DNA from: Sulfitobacter brevis
Lineage (GTDB): Bacteria > Pseudomonadota > Alphaproteobacteria > Rhodobacterales > Rhodobacteraceae
Assembly: GCF_900112755.1 (NCBI RefSeq)
Contig: NZ_FOMW01000006.1
Location: 1 to 64,000, forward strand
Direction of reading: 5' to 3'
DNA: 64,000 bases
Shown: positions 26,162-34,426 of the stretch, piece by piece
Numbering within the stretch: position 1 is the stretch's first letter
How the letters are laid out: every line of letters begins with the position of its first letter
Position numbers and translations under genes: made by a program
Notes under the pieces: model-generated
What the model was told of the DNA's origin: nothing
Databases searched by the model: none
Seen by the model: the letters and a program-made list of their open reading frames with translations, nothing else

Positions 26162-27208
26162 TTACGCGGCATCCTGCCAGCGCGCGACGCGGCGGTCCAT
26201 CAGCCTACGCCATAGTGGCGGGAACAGCGCGACCACTGCCATCACCGGCAAGGAGCGCGGCAAAACCGGCATCGTATCAGGGGTAATCTCAAGCGCCGGA
26301 AAGGCACGGGTCGGGCGCAGATGGTGGTCGGAATGGCGCGCGGCGTTCAACAACATCGCGCCGGAATACCACTGCGGCGCGTTCCAGCTGTGTTGCGGGC
26401 CGACAGGTTCGGGTTTGCCGCCTGGCAGGCTGCGCCGTCGCAGGCCGTAGTGCTGCACGTAATCCGACAGATAAAGTTGAAGTTGGGCATAGCTGGCCAA
26501 GGCCAGATGCACCAGTACACCACGCCAACCGGCGAATGCGAAGCTGATCAGCAGCACCACAAAGCTACCGCCGACCCAAGCGATATAGGGGTGCGACAGC
26601 GGGTTAAGCGGCGTGGTCGCACGGGCGCGGTGCAGGGTATCGGCCCGCCATCCGGCGCTGAACTCGCCGCGCATGGCACGCAAAGCAAAACGCCAGAATC
26701 CTTCGCCGCGCCGTGCCGAGTTAGGATCGGCGTCGGTCGCGGCATGAATGTGGTGCACCCGCAAATGCGCCGACACGTGATGCCCGTGCAGAAGCGAGAC
26801 ATAAATCGCTGCCCCCACACGCCGTGGCCAGCGGCTCGCGGCGTGGATCAACTCATGCGCGTTAGAGTTCGAGACCTGCCCGAAATAGAGCCCTAGCGTG
26901 ATGTAAATCAACAGCTTGTCGACCAGCGACAAATGCGTGCCCGCCCCTAAGGACCAAACCCCGAGCCCCAGCAGGGCGAAATGCACTGTTGCCAGTGTCA
27001 GGCTCAGCGCCCGCCCCGATTGCACAAGAGGGGCAATGTCGCGCGCCAGCCGGTCGAGCCCGAACACCAGCACCGTGACCGAGCCCAATGCCATCAGCGG
27101 CCACGGCCCGCCAAACAAGCAGGCGAGTGTTGCTAAAACGGCAGGGGTCAGGCTGGCGAGCGTAAACCAGAGCATGGCGGGGGTCCGATCAGGTGTCACA
27201 GGTTTCAT
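26162..27208 (-). CDS. AlkB-like membrane fatty-acid/alkane hydroxylase
   Basis: A 348-residue integral membrane diiron protein. The histidine boxes are complete: HELIH (in SNSNAHELIHAASR), HLRVHHIHAATDADP, and NAARHSDHHLRP, matching the alkane-monooxygenase branch of membrane desaturase/hydroxylases. Roughly six hydrophobic segments surround them. It is shorter than Pseudomonas AlkB (about 400), as for many marine alphaproteobacterial copies whose substrate is untested. It needs electrons from a rubredoxin or ferredoxin; none is adjacent, although a 2Fe-2S ferredoxin lies 5 kb away. The start at 27208 avoids an uncertain N-terminal extension. Confidence 0.85.
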   Translation of the reverse strand: MKPVTPDRTPAMLWFTLASLTPAVLATLACLFGGPWPLMALGSVTVLVFGLDRLARDIAPLVQSGRALSLTLATVHFALLGLGVWSLGAGTHLSLVDKLLIYITLGLYFGQVSNSNAHELIHAASRWPRRVGAAIYVSLLHGHHVSAHLRVHHIHAATDADPNSARRGEGFWRFALRAMRGEFSAGWRADTLHRARATTPLNPLSHPYIAWVGGSFVVLLISFAFAGWRGVLVHLALASYAQLQLYLSDYVQHYGLRRRSLPGGKPEPVGPQHSWNAPQWYSGAMLLNAARHSDHHLRPTRAFPALEITPDTMPVLPRSLPVMAVVALFPPLWRRLMDRRVARWQDAA

Positions 27209-27348
27209 ATAGGCAATTTGCGCCACCACCAAGAACAACGCGGCGTGCGATGCAACGCAAAGCGCTGCACAACTGTCGTTTTTTGATCGCGGCGCGGCGA
27301 CGCGGTTTGCTACTGTCGGGGCAATCACCGGATATAAGGGCCCGTTTC

Positions 27349-29061
27349 ATGGCACTGGACGAATACGCAAAGAACGCAGGCAAAACCCCCGAGAAGGGGG
27401 TCTGGAAGTCCGGTAAGGGCAAGGGACGCCACTACACCAAGGGCCGCCAGTTGCAGGATGACGCATGGACCGAAGTGCGTAGCCTCTTGGGCGCCGCACC
27501 GCGCCAGCGTGATTTGCTGATCGAATATCTGCACTTGATCCAGGACGAATATGGCTGCCTGTCTGCGGCCCATCTGCGTGCCTTGGCCGAGGAAATGCGC
27601 CTGTCGATGGCCGAAGTTTACGAGGTCGCAACCTTTTATGCCCATTTTGACGTGGTCAAGGAGGATGAAACACCGCCCCCCGCGCTAACCATCCGTGTTT
27701 GTGATTCGCTTTCTTGCGAGCTGGCCGGGGCGCAGGCGCTAAAGGCCGCCCTGGAAAATGGGTTGAACGCGTCAGAGGTACGGGTTCTACGCGCACCTTG
27801 CATGGGCCGCTGCGACACCGCGCCGGTGCTTGAGATCGGGCACAACCATATCGACCACGCCACGCCGGAGAAGGCGATGGCGGCGATCGCGGCGGACGAC
27901 ACCCATGCGCATCTGCCTGACTATGAGACGTTTGCGAGTTATGCCGCCGACGGTGGCTATGCCGTGTTGAAGGACCTGCGAGAGACCGGAAATTGGGAGA
28001 CGGTGCAGGAGAAAGTGCTGGCCTCGGGGCTGCGCGGCTTAGGCGGGGCGGGGTTCCCGTCCGGCAAGAAATGGGGATTTGTGCGCGCCAACGCGGGGCC
28101 GCGTTACATGGCGGTGAACGGCGACGAAGGCGAGCCCGGCACCTTCAAGGACCGCTGGTATCTGGAGCGTACGCCGCATCTGTTTCTTGAAGGTATGTTG
28201 ATTGCCGCTTGGGCGGTCGAGGCGGAGAAAATCTTTTTGTATATGCGGGATGAATACCCCGCAGTTCTGGAAATTCTGCGGCGTGAGATCGCAGCGCTGG
28301 AAGCGGCAAACATTGTCCCCGCAGGCTATATCGATCTGCGGCGCGGCGCAGGAGCCTATATCTGCGGCGAAGAATCCGCGATGATCGAGAGCATCGAAGG
28401 CAAACGCGGTTTGCCACGCCACCGCCCGCCGTTCGTGGCGCAGGTCGGCATCTTTGGCCGCCCGACGCTGGTGCATAACGTCGAAACTCTGCATTGGGTC
28501 GCGCGGATTTGCCGCGAGGGGCCAGAGGTTATGTCCTCCACAGAACTCAATGGTCGCAAAGGTTTGCGCAGCTATTCAGTATCGGGGCGCGTTGCGGCAC
28601 CGGGGATGTATCTGTTGGCGGCGGGTTCAACCATCACCGATGTCATCGCCGCAGCAGGCGGCATGGCGGCGGGTCATGTGTTTAAAGCCTATCAACCGGG
28701 TGGGCCGTCATCGGGCCTGTTGCCCGCGTCAATGAACGACATCCCGCTCGATTTTGATACCTTGCAGCCGCATGGCTCTTTCATCGGATCGGCTGCTGTA
28801 ATTGTTCTATCCGAAAGCGATAGTGCGCGGGCGGCAGCCTTGAATATGTTGCGTTTTTTCGAGGATGAAAGCTGTGGACAGTGCACGCCTTGCCGTGTCG
28901 GCTGTGAAAAAGCCGTGAAGCTGATGCAGGCAGAGCGCTGGGATACTGGCCTTCTGGAAGAATTGAGCAGCGCGATGGTTGATGCGTCGATCTGTGGCTT
29001 GGGGCAGGCTGCGCCGAACCCGATCCGGATGGTGATCAAGCACTTCCCCGAGGAGGTTTGA
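27349..29061 (+). CDS. Fused NuoE/NuoF-type protein, formate dehydrogenase beta-like
   Basis: A 570-residue fusion. Residues 50-190 are a NuoE/FdsG thioredoxin-like 2Fe-2S domain with ligands CDSLSC and CMGRC. The rest is NuoF/FdsB: FMN/NAD site GLRGLGGAGFPSGKKWGF and NGDEGEPGTFKDR, then GAGAYICGEESAMIES, and the 4Fe-4S ligands in ESCGQCTPCRVGCEK plus SICGLGQ. Such fusions are the NAD-reducing part of soluble formate dehydrogenases or hydrogenases. No catalytic molybdenum subunit is next to it: the right neighbour is a lytic transglycosylase on the other strand, 13 bases away. AAGGG precedes the start. Confidence 0.9.
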   Translation: MALDEYAKNAGKTPEKGVWKSGKGKGRHYTKGRQLQDDAWTEVRSLLGAAPRQRDLLIEYLHLIQDEYGCLSAAHLRALAEEMRLSMAEVYEVATFYAHFDVVKEDETPPPALTIRVCDSLSCELAGAQALKAALENGLNASEVRVLRAPCMGRCDTAPVLEIGHNHIDHATPEKAMAAIAADDTHAHLPDYETFASYAADGGYAVLKDLRETGNWETVQEKVLASGLRGLGGAGFPSGKKWGFVRANAGPRYMAVNGDEGEPGTFKDRWYLERTPHLFLEGMLIAAWAVEAEKIFLYMRDEYPAVLEILRREIAALEAANIVPAGYIDLRRGAGAYICGEESAMIESIEGKRGLPRHRPPFVAQVGIFGRPTLVHNVETLHWVARICREGPEVMSSTELNGRKGLRSYSVSGRVAAPGMYLLAAGSTITDVIAAAGGMAAGHVFKAYQPGGPSSGLLPASMNDIPLDFDTLQPHGSFIGSAAVIVLSESDSARAAALNMLRFFEDESCGQCTPCRVGCEKAVKLMQAERWDTGLLEELSSAMVDASICGLGQAAPNPIRMVIKHFPEEV

Positions 29062-29074
29062 CGCTGATACAACG

Positions 29075-29956
29075 CTATTTATTCGCGTAGACCGCGCAGG
29101 TGCAGCCCGCGGCGCGCACTGTTGCGCAAAGCTTGTCGGCAGCCTCGCGGCTGTTGCGACTGACCCGCGCCATGACAAAGCCCTTCTGCCTGCTGGCACG
29201 GTGCTTGACCTTGATGTAATCCGGCTTTTCGCCTGAAAACGGCGCGGGGCAACTGGCAATGCGCCGCGCATATGCGGCCTGCGCCTGTGCCTTTGATTTG
29301 CCAAAGGCAATCTGTACGCCCCAAGGCTTTAGCGGCGGTTCAGGCTGTTTGAGCGGGGTTAGGCGGCGGGCCTTGCCCATCGCGTAGCAGGCGGGCAAGA
29401 AGTCCTCGGTCTTCGACAGGCGGAAATCGGGCTTCTCGGGCGGGGCATCGCGCCAAGTTTCGGCGTCCAACCCTGTGATGATCGGCACGTAAGCTATGGT
29501 TTCATCAGCCAGACCGCCGCCTTGCAAAAACCCTTCGACCCGACGCTCGCCGCCGTTGTACCCGATCGCCGCCAGCCCCTCGTTGCCGTAACGGCGCGAC
29601 ATTTCCGCCAGATATTGCGCAGAATGCTCCAGCGCATCAGCGGGATTGTAAGGGTCGGCCAGACCGCGCAGCGCGGCGGTTGAGGGGATGAACTGCGCGA
29701 TGCCACGGGCATTAGCGTGGCTCAGCGCATTGGGATCAAAGCGGCTCTCCTGCCAGATCAGGCGGGCGAAAAAGTCGCGGTTCAGCCCGTGCCGTTCTGA
29801 AAAAACCGCGATGGCATTGCAAGTGTCATAGACGAAATGCGCGCCACGAATGCAGTGGGATTGCCCCCATTTGGTGCTGGAGCATTGAAGATCAGGCGGC
29901 TCGGCCCAAGCTGCCTGCACCCAGAATAGCGCCAAAATGGTGATCAAAATTCTCAT
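29075..29956 (-). CDS. Lytic transglycosylase with C-terminal SPOR-like domain
   Basis: A 293-residue exported peptidoglycan-cleaving protein. After a signal peptide (ITILALFWVQAAWAEP), the SLT goose-lysozyme-like domain shows the catalytic Glu in FARLIWQESRFDPNALS, followed by GIAQFIPSTAALRGL and GYNGGERRVEGFL. The C-terminal 75 residues, from WGVQIAFGKSKAQAQAAYAR to GCTCAVYANK, look like a SPOR domain, which binds denuded septal glycan. This suggests a role at the division site, which fits its divergence from ftsY. Confidence 0.9.
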   Translation of the reverse strand: MRILITILALFWVQAAWAEPPDLQCSSTKWGQSHCIRGAHFVYDTCNAIAVFSERHGLNRDFFARLIWQESRFDPNALSHANARGIAQFIPSTAALRGLADPYNPADALEHSAQYLAEMSRRYGNEGLAAIGYNGGERRVEGFLQGGGLADETIAYVPIITGLDAETWRDAPPEKPDFRLSKTEDFLPACYAMGKARRLTPLKQPEPPLKPWGVQIAFGKSKAQAQAAYARRIASCPAPFSGEKPDYIKVKHRASRQKGFVMARVSRNSREAADKLCATVRAAGCTCAVYANK

Positions 29957-30060
29957 ATTCCGGTGGTGCGGTTTACCGCCGGAAGTGTCAATCGCCTGCT
30001 GCCCTTCCATCTGCCGCCCCTTGGGTTTAGATCATGCAAAACCTAACGCGGAGTGGCCCC

Positions 30061-31566
30061 TTGGCATTTTTCAAAAAGCTGAAAGAGCGTCTGTTCAATT
30101 CGTCGTCAAAGATTGATGAGGGATTGGAAGCGATTGTCGGTGACGGCGGCGAAGAAGAGGTCATCGAGGCGCAGGCAGACGCTCAGGACACGGCCGCGCG
30201 CGAGGCGAGAGACGCAGAGGCCCGTGAGGTTGAGGATGCCGCGCGCGCGGAAGCCGAAAACCAGCGCCGCGCCGCAGAGACTGAACGAGCCGCCCGCGAC
30301 GCAGCCGCCGAAGCCGAGCGCGTCGAGGCCGGGCGCGCCGCTGCGATCAAAGCCCAACAGGAAGCCGCCGAAGAGTTGCGCCGCGCCGCTGCCACGGCTG
30401 CAGAGGGTGAGGCCGCAGAGACCGCCCGCAAGGCGGCAGAACAAGCGACCGCCGAGGCCGCTGCCGCGCAAGCTGCGCGGGAGGCCGCCCAGAAATCTGC
30501 CGCCGAGCAAGCTGCCCGCGATGCCGAGGTTCGGGCCGCTGCCGAGCAGCAGGCGCGTGAACACAAAGCCCGCGAAGATGCTGAAAATGCCGCCCGCGCC
30601 AAACTGGCCGCCACGATGGCCCCCGTAGCACCCTCGCTTGAGGCCGTGACCCCCGTCGCACCTTCAAAGCCAAGTCTGCTGGGCCGATTGATCGGGCGCA
30701 GCGCCGCCGCCAAGCCTGACACCGTCGTGCGCCGCGTCCTTGATGACGAGATGCTGGAACAGTTGGAGGAATTGCTGATCTCGGCGGACATGGGCGTGGA
30801 TACGGCACTGCGGGTTACGGCCAATATGGCCGAGGGCCGGTTTGGCCGTAAACTTTCGGTTGCCGAGATTAAAGAGCTGATGGCGCAGGAAATTGCGCGG
30901 ATCATGGAACCTGTGGCTAAGCCGCTGCCGCTATATGCCAAGACGCCGCAGGTGGTTTTGGTGGTCGGCGTCAATGGGTCGGGCAAGACTACGACTATTG
31001 GCAAGCTGGCCAGCCAGTTTAAGGCTGCGGGCAAGCAGGTGGTGATTGCCGCAGGCGATACGTTTCGCGCCGCAGCGGTGGAGCAGTTGCAGGTCTGGGG
31101 CGAGCGCGCTGGTGTGCCGGTACTAACCGCCGCGCAGGGTAGTGATCCGGCCAGCCTTGCCTTTGACGCCATGGCCCGCGCCGAGGCCGACGGTGCTGAT
31201 CTGTTGCTGATCGACACCGCGGGTCGCTTGCAAAACCGCGGTGATCTGATGGAAGAGCTCGCTAAAATCGTGCGGGTAATCCGCAAGAAGGATCCGTCTG
31301 CGCCGCATAACACCTTGCTGGTCCTTGATGCGACGACCGGACAGAACGCGCTGAACCAAGTGAAGGTTTTCCAAGAGATTTCTGATGTGTCCGGTCTGGT
31401 GATGACCAAGCTGGACGGCACCGCCAAGGGGGGTGTGCTGGTGGCTTTGGCCGATAAGTTTGGCCTGCCGATCCATGCAATTGGCGTGGGCGAGCAGATC
31501 GACGACCTGTCGCCCTTTGATCCACAGGAATTTGCCGATGCGTTGGTCGGGGTAAGCCGGGAGTGA
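30061..31566 (+). CDS. ftsY: Signal recognition particle receptor FtsY, long acidic N-terminus
   Basis: A 501-residue SRP receptor GTPase that docks ribosome-nascent chains at the membrane. The first 12 residues (MAFFKKLKERLF) are a membrane-binding amphipathic helix, followed by about 190 residues of Ala/Glu/Arg-rich probable coiled coil. The NG domain starts near residue 225, with GVNGSGKTTTIGKLA, DTFRAAAVEQL, DTAGRLQN and TKLDGTAKGG. I choose a TTG start at 30061 because GCGGAG lies 7 bases before it and it gives the expected N-terminus; the ATG at 30034 adds nine residues and has no clear site. Confidence 0.95.
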   Translation: MAFFKKLKERLFNSSSKIDEGLEAIVGDGGEEEVIEAQADAQDTAAREARDAEAREVEDAARAEAENQRRAAETERAARDAAAEAERVEAGRAAAIKAQQEAAEELRRAAATAAEGEAAETARKAAEQATAEAAAAQAAREAAQKSAAEQAARDAEVRAAAEQQAREHKAREDAENAARAKLAATMAPVAPSLEAVTPVAPSKPSLLGRLIGRSAAAKPDTVVRRVLDDEMLEQLEELLISADMGVDTALRVTANMAEGRFGRKLSVAEIKELMAQEIARIMEPVAKPLPLYAKTPQVVLVVGVNGSGKTTTIGKLASQFKAAGKQVVIAAGDTFRAAAVEQLQVWGERAGVPVLTAAQGSDPASLAFDAMARAEADGADLLLIDTAGRLQNRGDLMEELAKIVRVIRKKDPSAPHNTLLVLDATTGQNALNQVKVFQEISDVSGLVMTKLDGTAKGGVLVALADKFGLPIHAIGVGEQIDDLSPFDPQEFADALVGVSRE

Positions 31567-31631
31567 ATCGCGATACGCGTCATGGCTGAAAGGCTCCCCT
31601 TTGATTTTGCCCCACCTGTTCAGGACCCAGA

Positions 31632-32534
31632 ATGACCGATTGGCTTTTATCTATTGAAGGCACCCCCGCGGGCCATACGGCTGCTTTGTGGCTGGCGCTA
31701 TCCGCAGCTGTGCTGCACGCAGTTTTCGGTGCCTTGCAAAAAGGCCGCCATGATCCGTGGATATCGCGCGGTGCGATTGATGCATCTTACGGCCTGATGG
31801 CCGCGCCCGTTGCGTTGTTTGTGGTGCCTTGGCCCGAACCGCATATGTGGCTGATTTTCGCTGGCGCCTTTGTTATTCACGTCGTCTACAAGATCTTGCA
31901 GGCTTGGGCCTATACCAAAGGGGCCTATACGGTCGTCTATCCGGTGGTGCGCGGGACGGGGCCGCTTTTTGCCGTGCTGGGCGCTTACGTGATTTTTGGC
32001 GAACGGTTTACCGGCATCCAGTGGCTGGGCGTCGCGGTGTTGCTCTCGGGTATTTTCGGGCTGGCGATCTATAATCTGCGCAATCTGGTGGCTGAGCGGG
32101 ATACGTTGAACGCGGCACTGGGGATTGCCGTTCTCACCGGCCTGTTTGTGGCGGTTTACACCACCTACGATGCCTACGGCATTCGCGCGACGGCCAATCC
32201 GTTTACTTTTCTGGCTTGGTTTTTCATGATCGACGGGATTGTGATGCCGATCATCGCATGGCGACGGTGGCACCGGATGGCATTGCCCCCTGCGCTGGGG
32301 CCTTTGGCCCTGCGCGGCGTCATCGGGGGCTTGGTTGCGTTCATGAGCTTTGGCTCGATCATGATGGCGACACGGCTGGACAAGGTCGGCGAAGCTGCGG
32401 TGTTGCGCGAAACCTCGACGGTATTTGCGGCAGTCATCGGTGTGATATTCCTGCGCGAAACTGTGGGGCCACGGCGGATTGCACTGATGGCATTGATCGC
32501 CGTCGGCGCTGTGATAGTGGAGATGGGTGGATGA
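31632..32534 (+). CDS. EamA-family (DMT) transporter
   Basis: A 300-residue inner-membrane protein with ten hydrophobic segments in two EamA halves, of the drug/metabolite transporter superfamily. The second half starts around residue 155 (GIAVLTGLFVAVYTTYDAYG). Substrates of these exporters range widely and cannot be inferred. It follows ftsY by 65 bases, and its stop overlaps the region of the ispZ ribosome site, so the three genes are probably one transcript, as is common in this order. Confidence 0.9.
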   Translation: MTDWLLSIEGTPAGHTAALWLALSAAVLHAVFGALQKGRHDPWISRGAIDASYGLMAAPVALFVVPWPEPHMWLIFAGAFVIHVVYKILQAWAYTKGAYTVVYPVVRGTGPLFAVLGAYVIFGERFTGIQWLGVAVLLSGIFGLAIYNLRNLVAERDTLNAALGIAVLTGLFVAVYTTYDAYGIRATANPFTFLAWFFMIDGIVMPIIAWRRWHRMALPPALGPLALRGVIGGLVAFMSFGSIMMATRLDKVGEAAVLRETSTVFAAVIGVIFLRETVGPRRIALMALIAVGAVIVEMGG

Positions 32535-32545
32535 AGGAGCCTGAG

Positions 32546-33157
32546 ATGCAGCCGACCCGAGAGATTAACCCGTTTTTGAAATCCGCGCTGGAATTTGGAC
32601 CAGTGCTGATCTTCTTCATTGCCTACCTGCGCCTGAAAGACCGCGTGTTCACCATTGGTGGGACCGAGTATGACGGCTTTATCGTGGTGACAGCGGCGTT
32701 TATCCCGCTTTTGATCCTCGCCACCGGCGCACTTTGGGCGCTAACCGGCAAGCTGAGCCGGATGCAGGTCGCAACAGTAATCCTTGTGGTGGTGTTTGGC
32801 GGTCTGTCGGTCTGGCTGAATGACGACCGGTTCTTCAAGATGAAACCCACGATGATATATGCGCTGTTCGGGGGGCTGTTGCTGTTTGGGCTGCTGCGCG
32901 GAAAATCCTATCTGAAGTATGTGATGGAAGAGGTTATGCCGCTACAGGATGCCGGCTGGATGATCCTCACACGGCGGCTGATGTTTTGCTTTTTCGCGCT
33001 GGCCGTGGCGAACGAGCTGATCTGGCGCAACTTCCCGACCGAGACATGGGTTTACTTTAAAACCTTCGGACTAACGGCGGCGGTATTTGCGTTCTTTATG
33101 ACGCAGGGCAAGCTGTTCCAGACTTACGGTCTGGAGAAGGATCAAACCAAAGAATAG
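32546..33157 (+). CDS. ispZ: Inner-membrane septation protein IspZ (YciB family)
   Basis: A 203-residue YciB/IspZ protein with about five to six membrane segments. It carries PFLKSALEFGPVLIFFIAYL near the start, YALFGGLLLFGLLRGKSYLK in the middle and LTRRLMFCFFALAVANELIW later, all characteristic. The family is needed for normal septation and envelope synthesis, with mechanism not settled. The ATG at 32546 has AAGGAG 7 bases upstream and is preferred over one at 32531 that overlaps the previous stop. Confidence 0.94.
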   Translation: MQPTREINPFLKSALEFGPVLIFFIAYLRLKDRVFTIGGTEYDGFIVVTAAFIPLLILATGALWALTGKLSRMQVATVILVVVFGGLSVWLNDDRFFKMKPTMIYALFGGLLLFGLLRGKSYLKYVMEEVMPLQDAGWMILTRRLMFCFFALAVANELIWRNFPTETWVYFKTFGLTAAVFAFFMTQGKLFQTYGLEKDQTKE

Positions 33158-33162
33158 GCGGC

Positions 33163-33204
33163 CAGCCCCCCCGCGCTGCATGGCGCGCGTCCCCCGGAGT
33201 TTTT
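33163..33204 (+). repeat. Intergenic repeat, degenerate copy 3
   Basis: In the 71-base convergent gap after ispZ the sequence runs through a C-rich block, CGCGCTGCATGGCGCG, then CCCCCGGAGTTTTT. The order (G/C block, then CCCCCGG and an A/T-rich end) resembles copies 1 and 2, but the hairpin is imperfect, so membership in the same family is tentative. Confidence 0.3.
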
Positions 33205-33228
33205 CGAGCTTTTCGGCCAGCTGAATAC

Positions 33229-34173
33229 CTAATTGGCGCGGCCGTAGTGCATTGCAAAGGCGATCTTCTGCGCCCTGAGTGTGATGCGGGTTTTGAGCGC
33301 CGAGCCAAGCGAAAGCCGTGCCCAACGCGGTGCGCAGGTGGCGGGCAAATGGGCCCGCAAGTGCGCCAAAGGCAGGCTGTGCGGATCCAGCAGGCATTTT
33401 GCGTAGAAGGCCATCGCACCGCTACGGGTATAGCCCGACCAATGGCAGATGCGTGTCTGCGAGGGAGCGATCGTGCTGCCCAATCGGGCGAGGCCAGCAA
33501 GCGTTTTGGGGCAATCGAGTTGCAGGGTTAGCGCATTCACCGCGTCGATGCCTTGGCCGAGCACCTTGCGCGCGGGTGCAGGCGCGGGAATCAGCCATTC
33601 AAACAGGCAATCGAACAGGTCGTTTTCGCGGCTGACGACATTGATAATTTCGGCTGTGCGTCCTGCGGGGCTTTGCAAGGCCGCCTCGGCATGGCTTTGG
33701 AAGCTGGCGCCGGTGAGCAAGATGACGCGCCCGATGGCACCCTTAGGCGCGAGGGCGAGCGCGGCGAGGGCAACTTCAGCACCTAGCGAATGTGCAATCA
33801 GGTGCACGGGGTTTTGCGGCGCTTGGCGATGTATCTGGCCGATAATGCGGGCCAGTTCCGCGCCCGCGCGGGATGCTGCAGCAAAGGCGCGGTGCAGCGG
33901 CCCGCGTGCTGGCCAGCCAAAGGTGATCCCGACTGCGCCGGATGTGACCAATCCCAGTGACACCGGCCAACCGCCTGCATGGTCGGCGGCGAATATACGG
34001 GTTTGCGGACAGTGCGCCGGTGATGCGGGATCATATTTGTAGCCATGTATCATGATCACCACGGGCTCGCCGGGCTGCGCCGCTCTGCGCAGGGCTTGTG
34101 TCGGGTTCTGCCCGCTGCCGTGCAGGTTCGCGCGGCCGCTTTGCGGGCAATGGTTGAGCCGGATCACTGTCAT
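33229..34173 (-). CDS. Alpha/beta-hydrolase (DUF900-like)
   Basis: A 314-residue soluble hydrolase-fold protein. The oxyanion strand is VVIMIHGYKYDP, and the nucleophile elbow is LIAHSLGAEVALAAL (Ser at about residue 142). Candidate acid and histidine partners lie in SRENDLFDCL and in ICHWSGYTRSG. The overall pattern, including FGWPARGPLHRAF before the elbow, recalls DUF900/lipase-like proteins. Substrate unknown. It is divergent from the metZ riboswitch region. The start at 34173 has only a weak GAG site. Confidence 0.78.
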   Translation of the reverse strand: MTVIRLNHCPQSGRANLHGSGQNPTQALRRAAQPGEPVVIMIHGYKYDPASPAHCPQTRIFAADHAGGWPVSLGLVTSGAVGITFGWPARGPLHRAFAAASRAGAELARIIGQIHRQAPQNPVHLIAHSLGAEVALAALALAPKGAIGRVILLTGASFQSHAEAALQSPAGRTAEIINVVSRENDLFDCLFEWLIPAPAPARKVLGQGIDAVNALTLQLDCPKTLAGLARLGSTIAPSQTRICHWSGYTRSGAMAFYAKCLLDPHSLPLAHLRAHLPATCAPRWARLSLGSALKTRITLRAQKIAFAMHYGRAN

Positions 34174-34263
34174 GCGCTGCTCTCGCATCTATATGGTGTG
34201 GGTGAATTGTGGCTCAACTCTATGACAGCAGTGTAAAGCCGCCGTTACACCATCGTGACGGTG

Positions 34264-34292
34264 TTGACGCAGACGCGGGCAGGGCGTAGCAA
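34264..34292 (+). promoter_or_regulatory. Probable sigma-70 promoter of metZ
   Basis: TTGACG and TAGCAA are separated by 17 bases, a good -35/-10 pair for the housekeeping sigma factor of alphaproteobacteria. Transcription would begin about seven bases later, at the first base of the SAM-II riboswitch, which supports the assignment. Confidence 0.55.
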
Positions 34293-34298
34293 CACCCC

Positions 34299-34351
34299 CG
34301 TGGTGATTTGTTACCGGATTGCGGGCCACGTTAAACAATCTGCTAAAAGGT
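34299..34351 (+). ncRNA. SAM-II riboswitch
   Basis: A textbook SAM-II aptamer. P1 is CGTGG (34299-34303) with CCACG (34326-34330); the conserved TGATTTG follows the first strand, ACCGGATTGC lies in the loop, GTTAAACAA follows P1, and the 3' end is GCTAAAAGGT, whose GGT can form the pseudoknot with ACC at 34313-34315. It matches the crystallised metX SAM-II sequence in all conserved blocks. It binds S-adenosylmethionine and here precedes metZ by 75 bases, giving feedback control of methionine synthesis. Confidence 0.94.
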
Positions 34352-34358
34352 CAGGATG

Positions 34359-34397
34359 AAAGACCCCCTTTCGCTTGGCCGCGACTGGGGTTTTTTT
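34359..34397 (+). terminator. Conditional terminator behind the SAM-II aptamer
   Basis: AAAGACCCC pairs with GGGGTTTTT around a structured loop (inner CGC/GCG), followed by a T-run, between the aptamer and the metZ start. It looks like the expression platform. GGTC at 34349-34352 could pair with GACC at 34362-34365 when the aptamer is unfolded, competing with both the pseudoknot and the terminator; SAM binding would then favour termination. The competing helix is only 4 bp, so the mechanism is inference. Confidence 0.7.
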
Positions 34398-34426
34398 GTG
34401 CCGCAAGGCCAGCCAAGGAGATGGAT

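Noticed and set aside
30183..31583. Long open frame on the minus strand opposite ftsY (over 460 codons, rich in Ala/Ser)
   Set aside because: It mirrors the high-GC codon pattern of ftsY, has low-complexity translation and no domain; it is a shadow frame.
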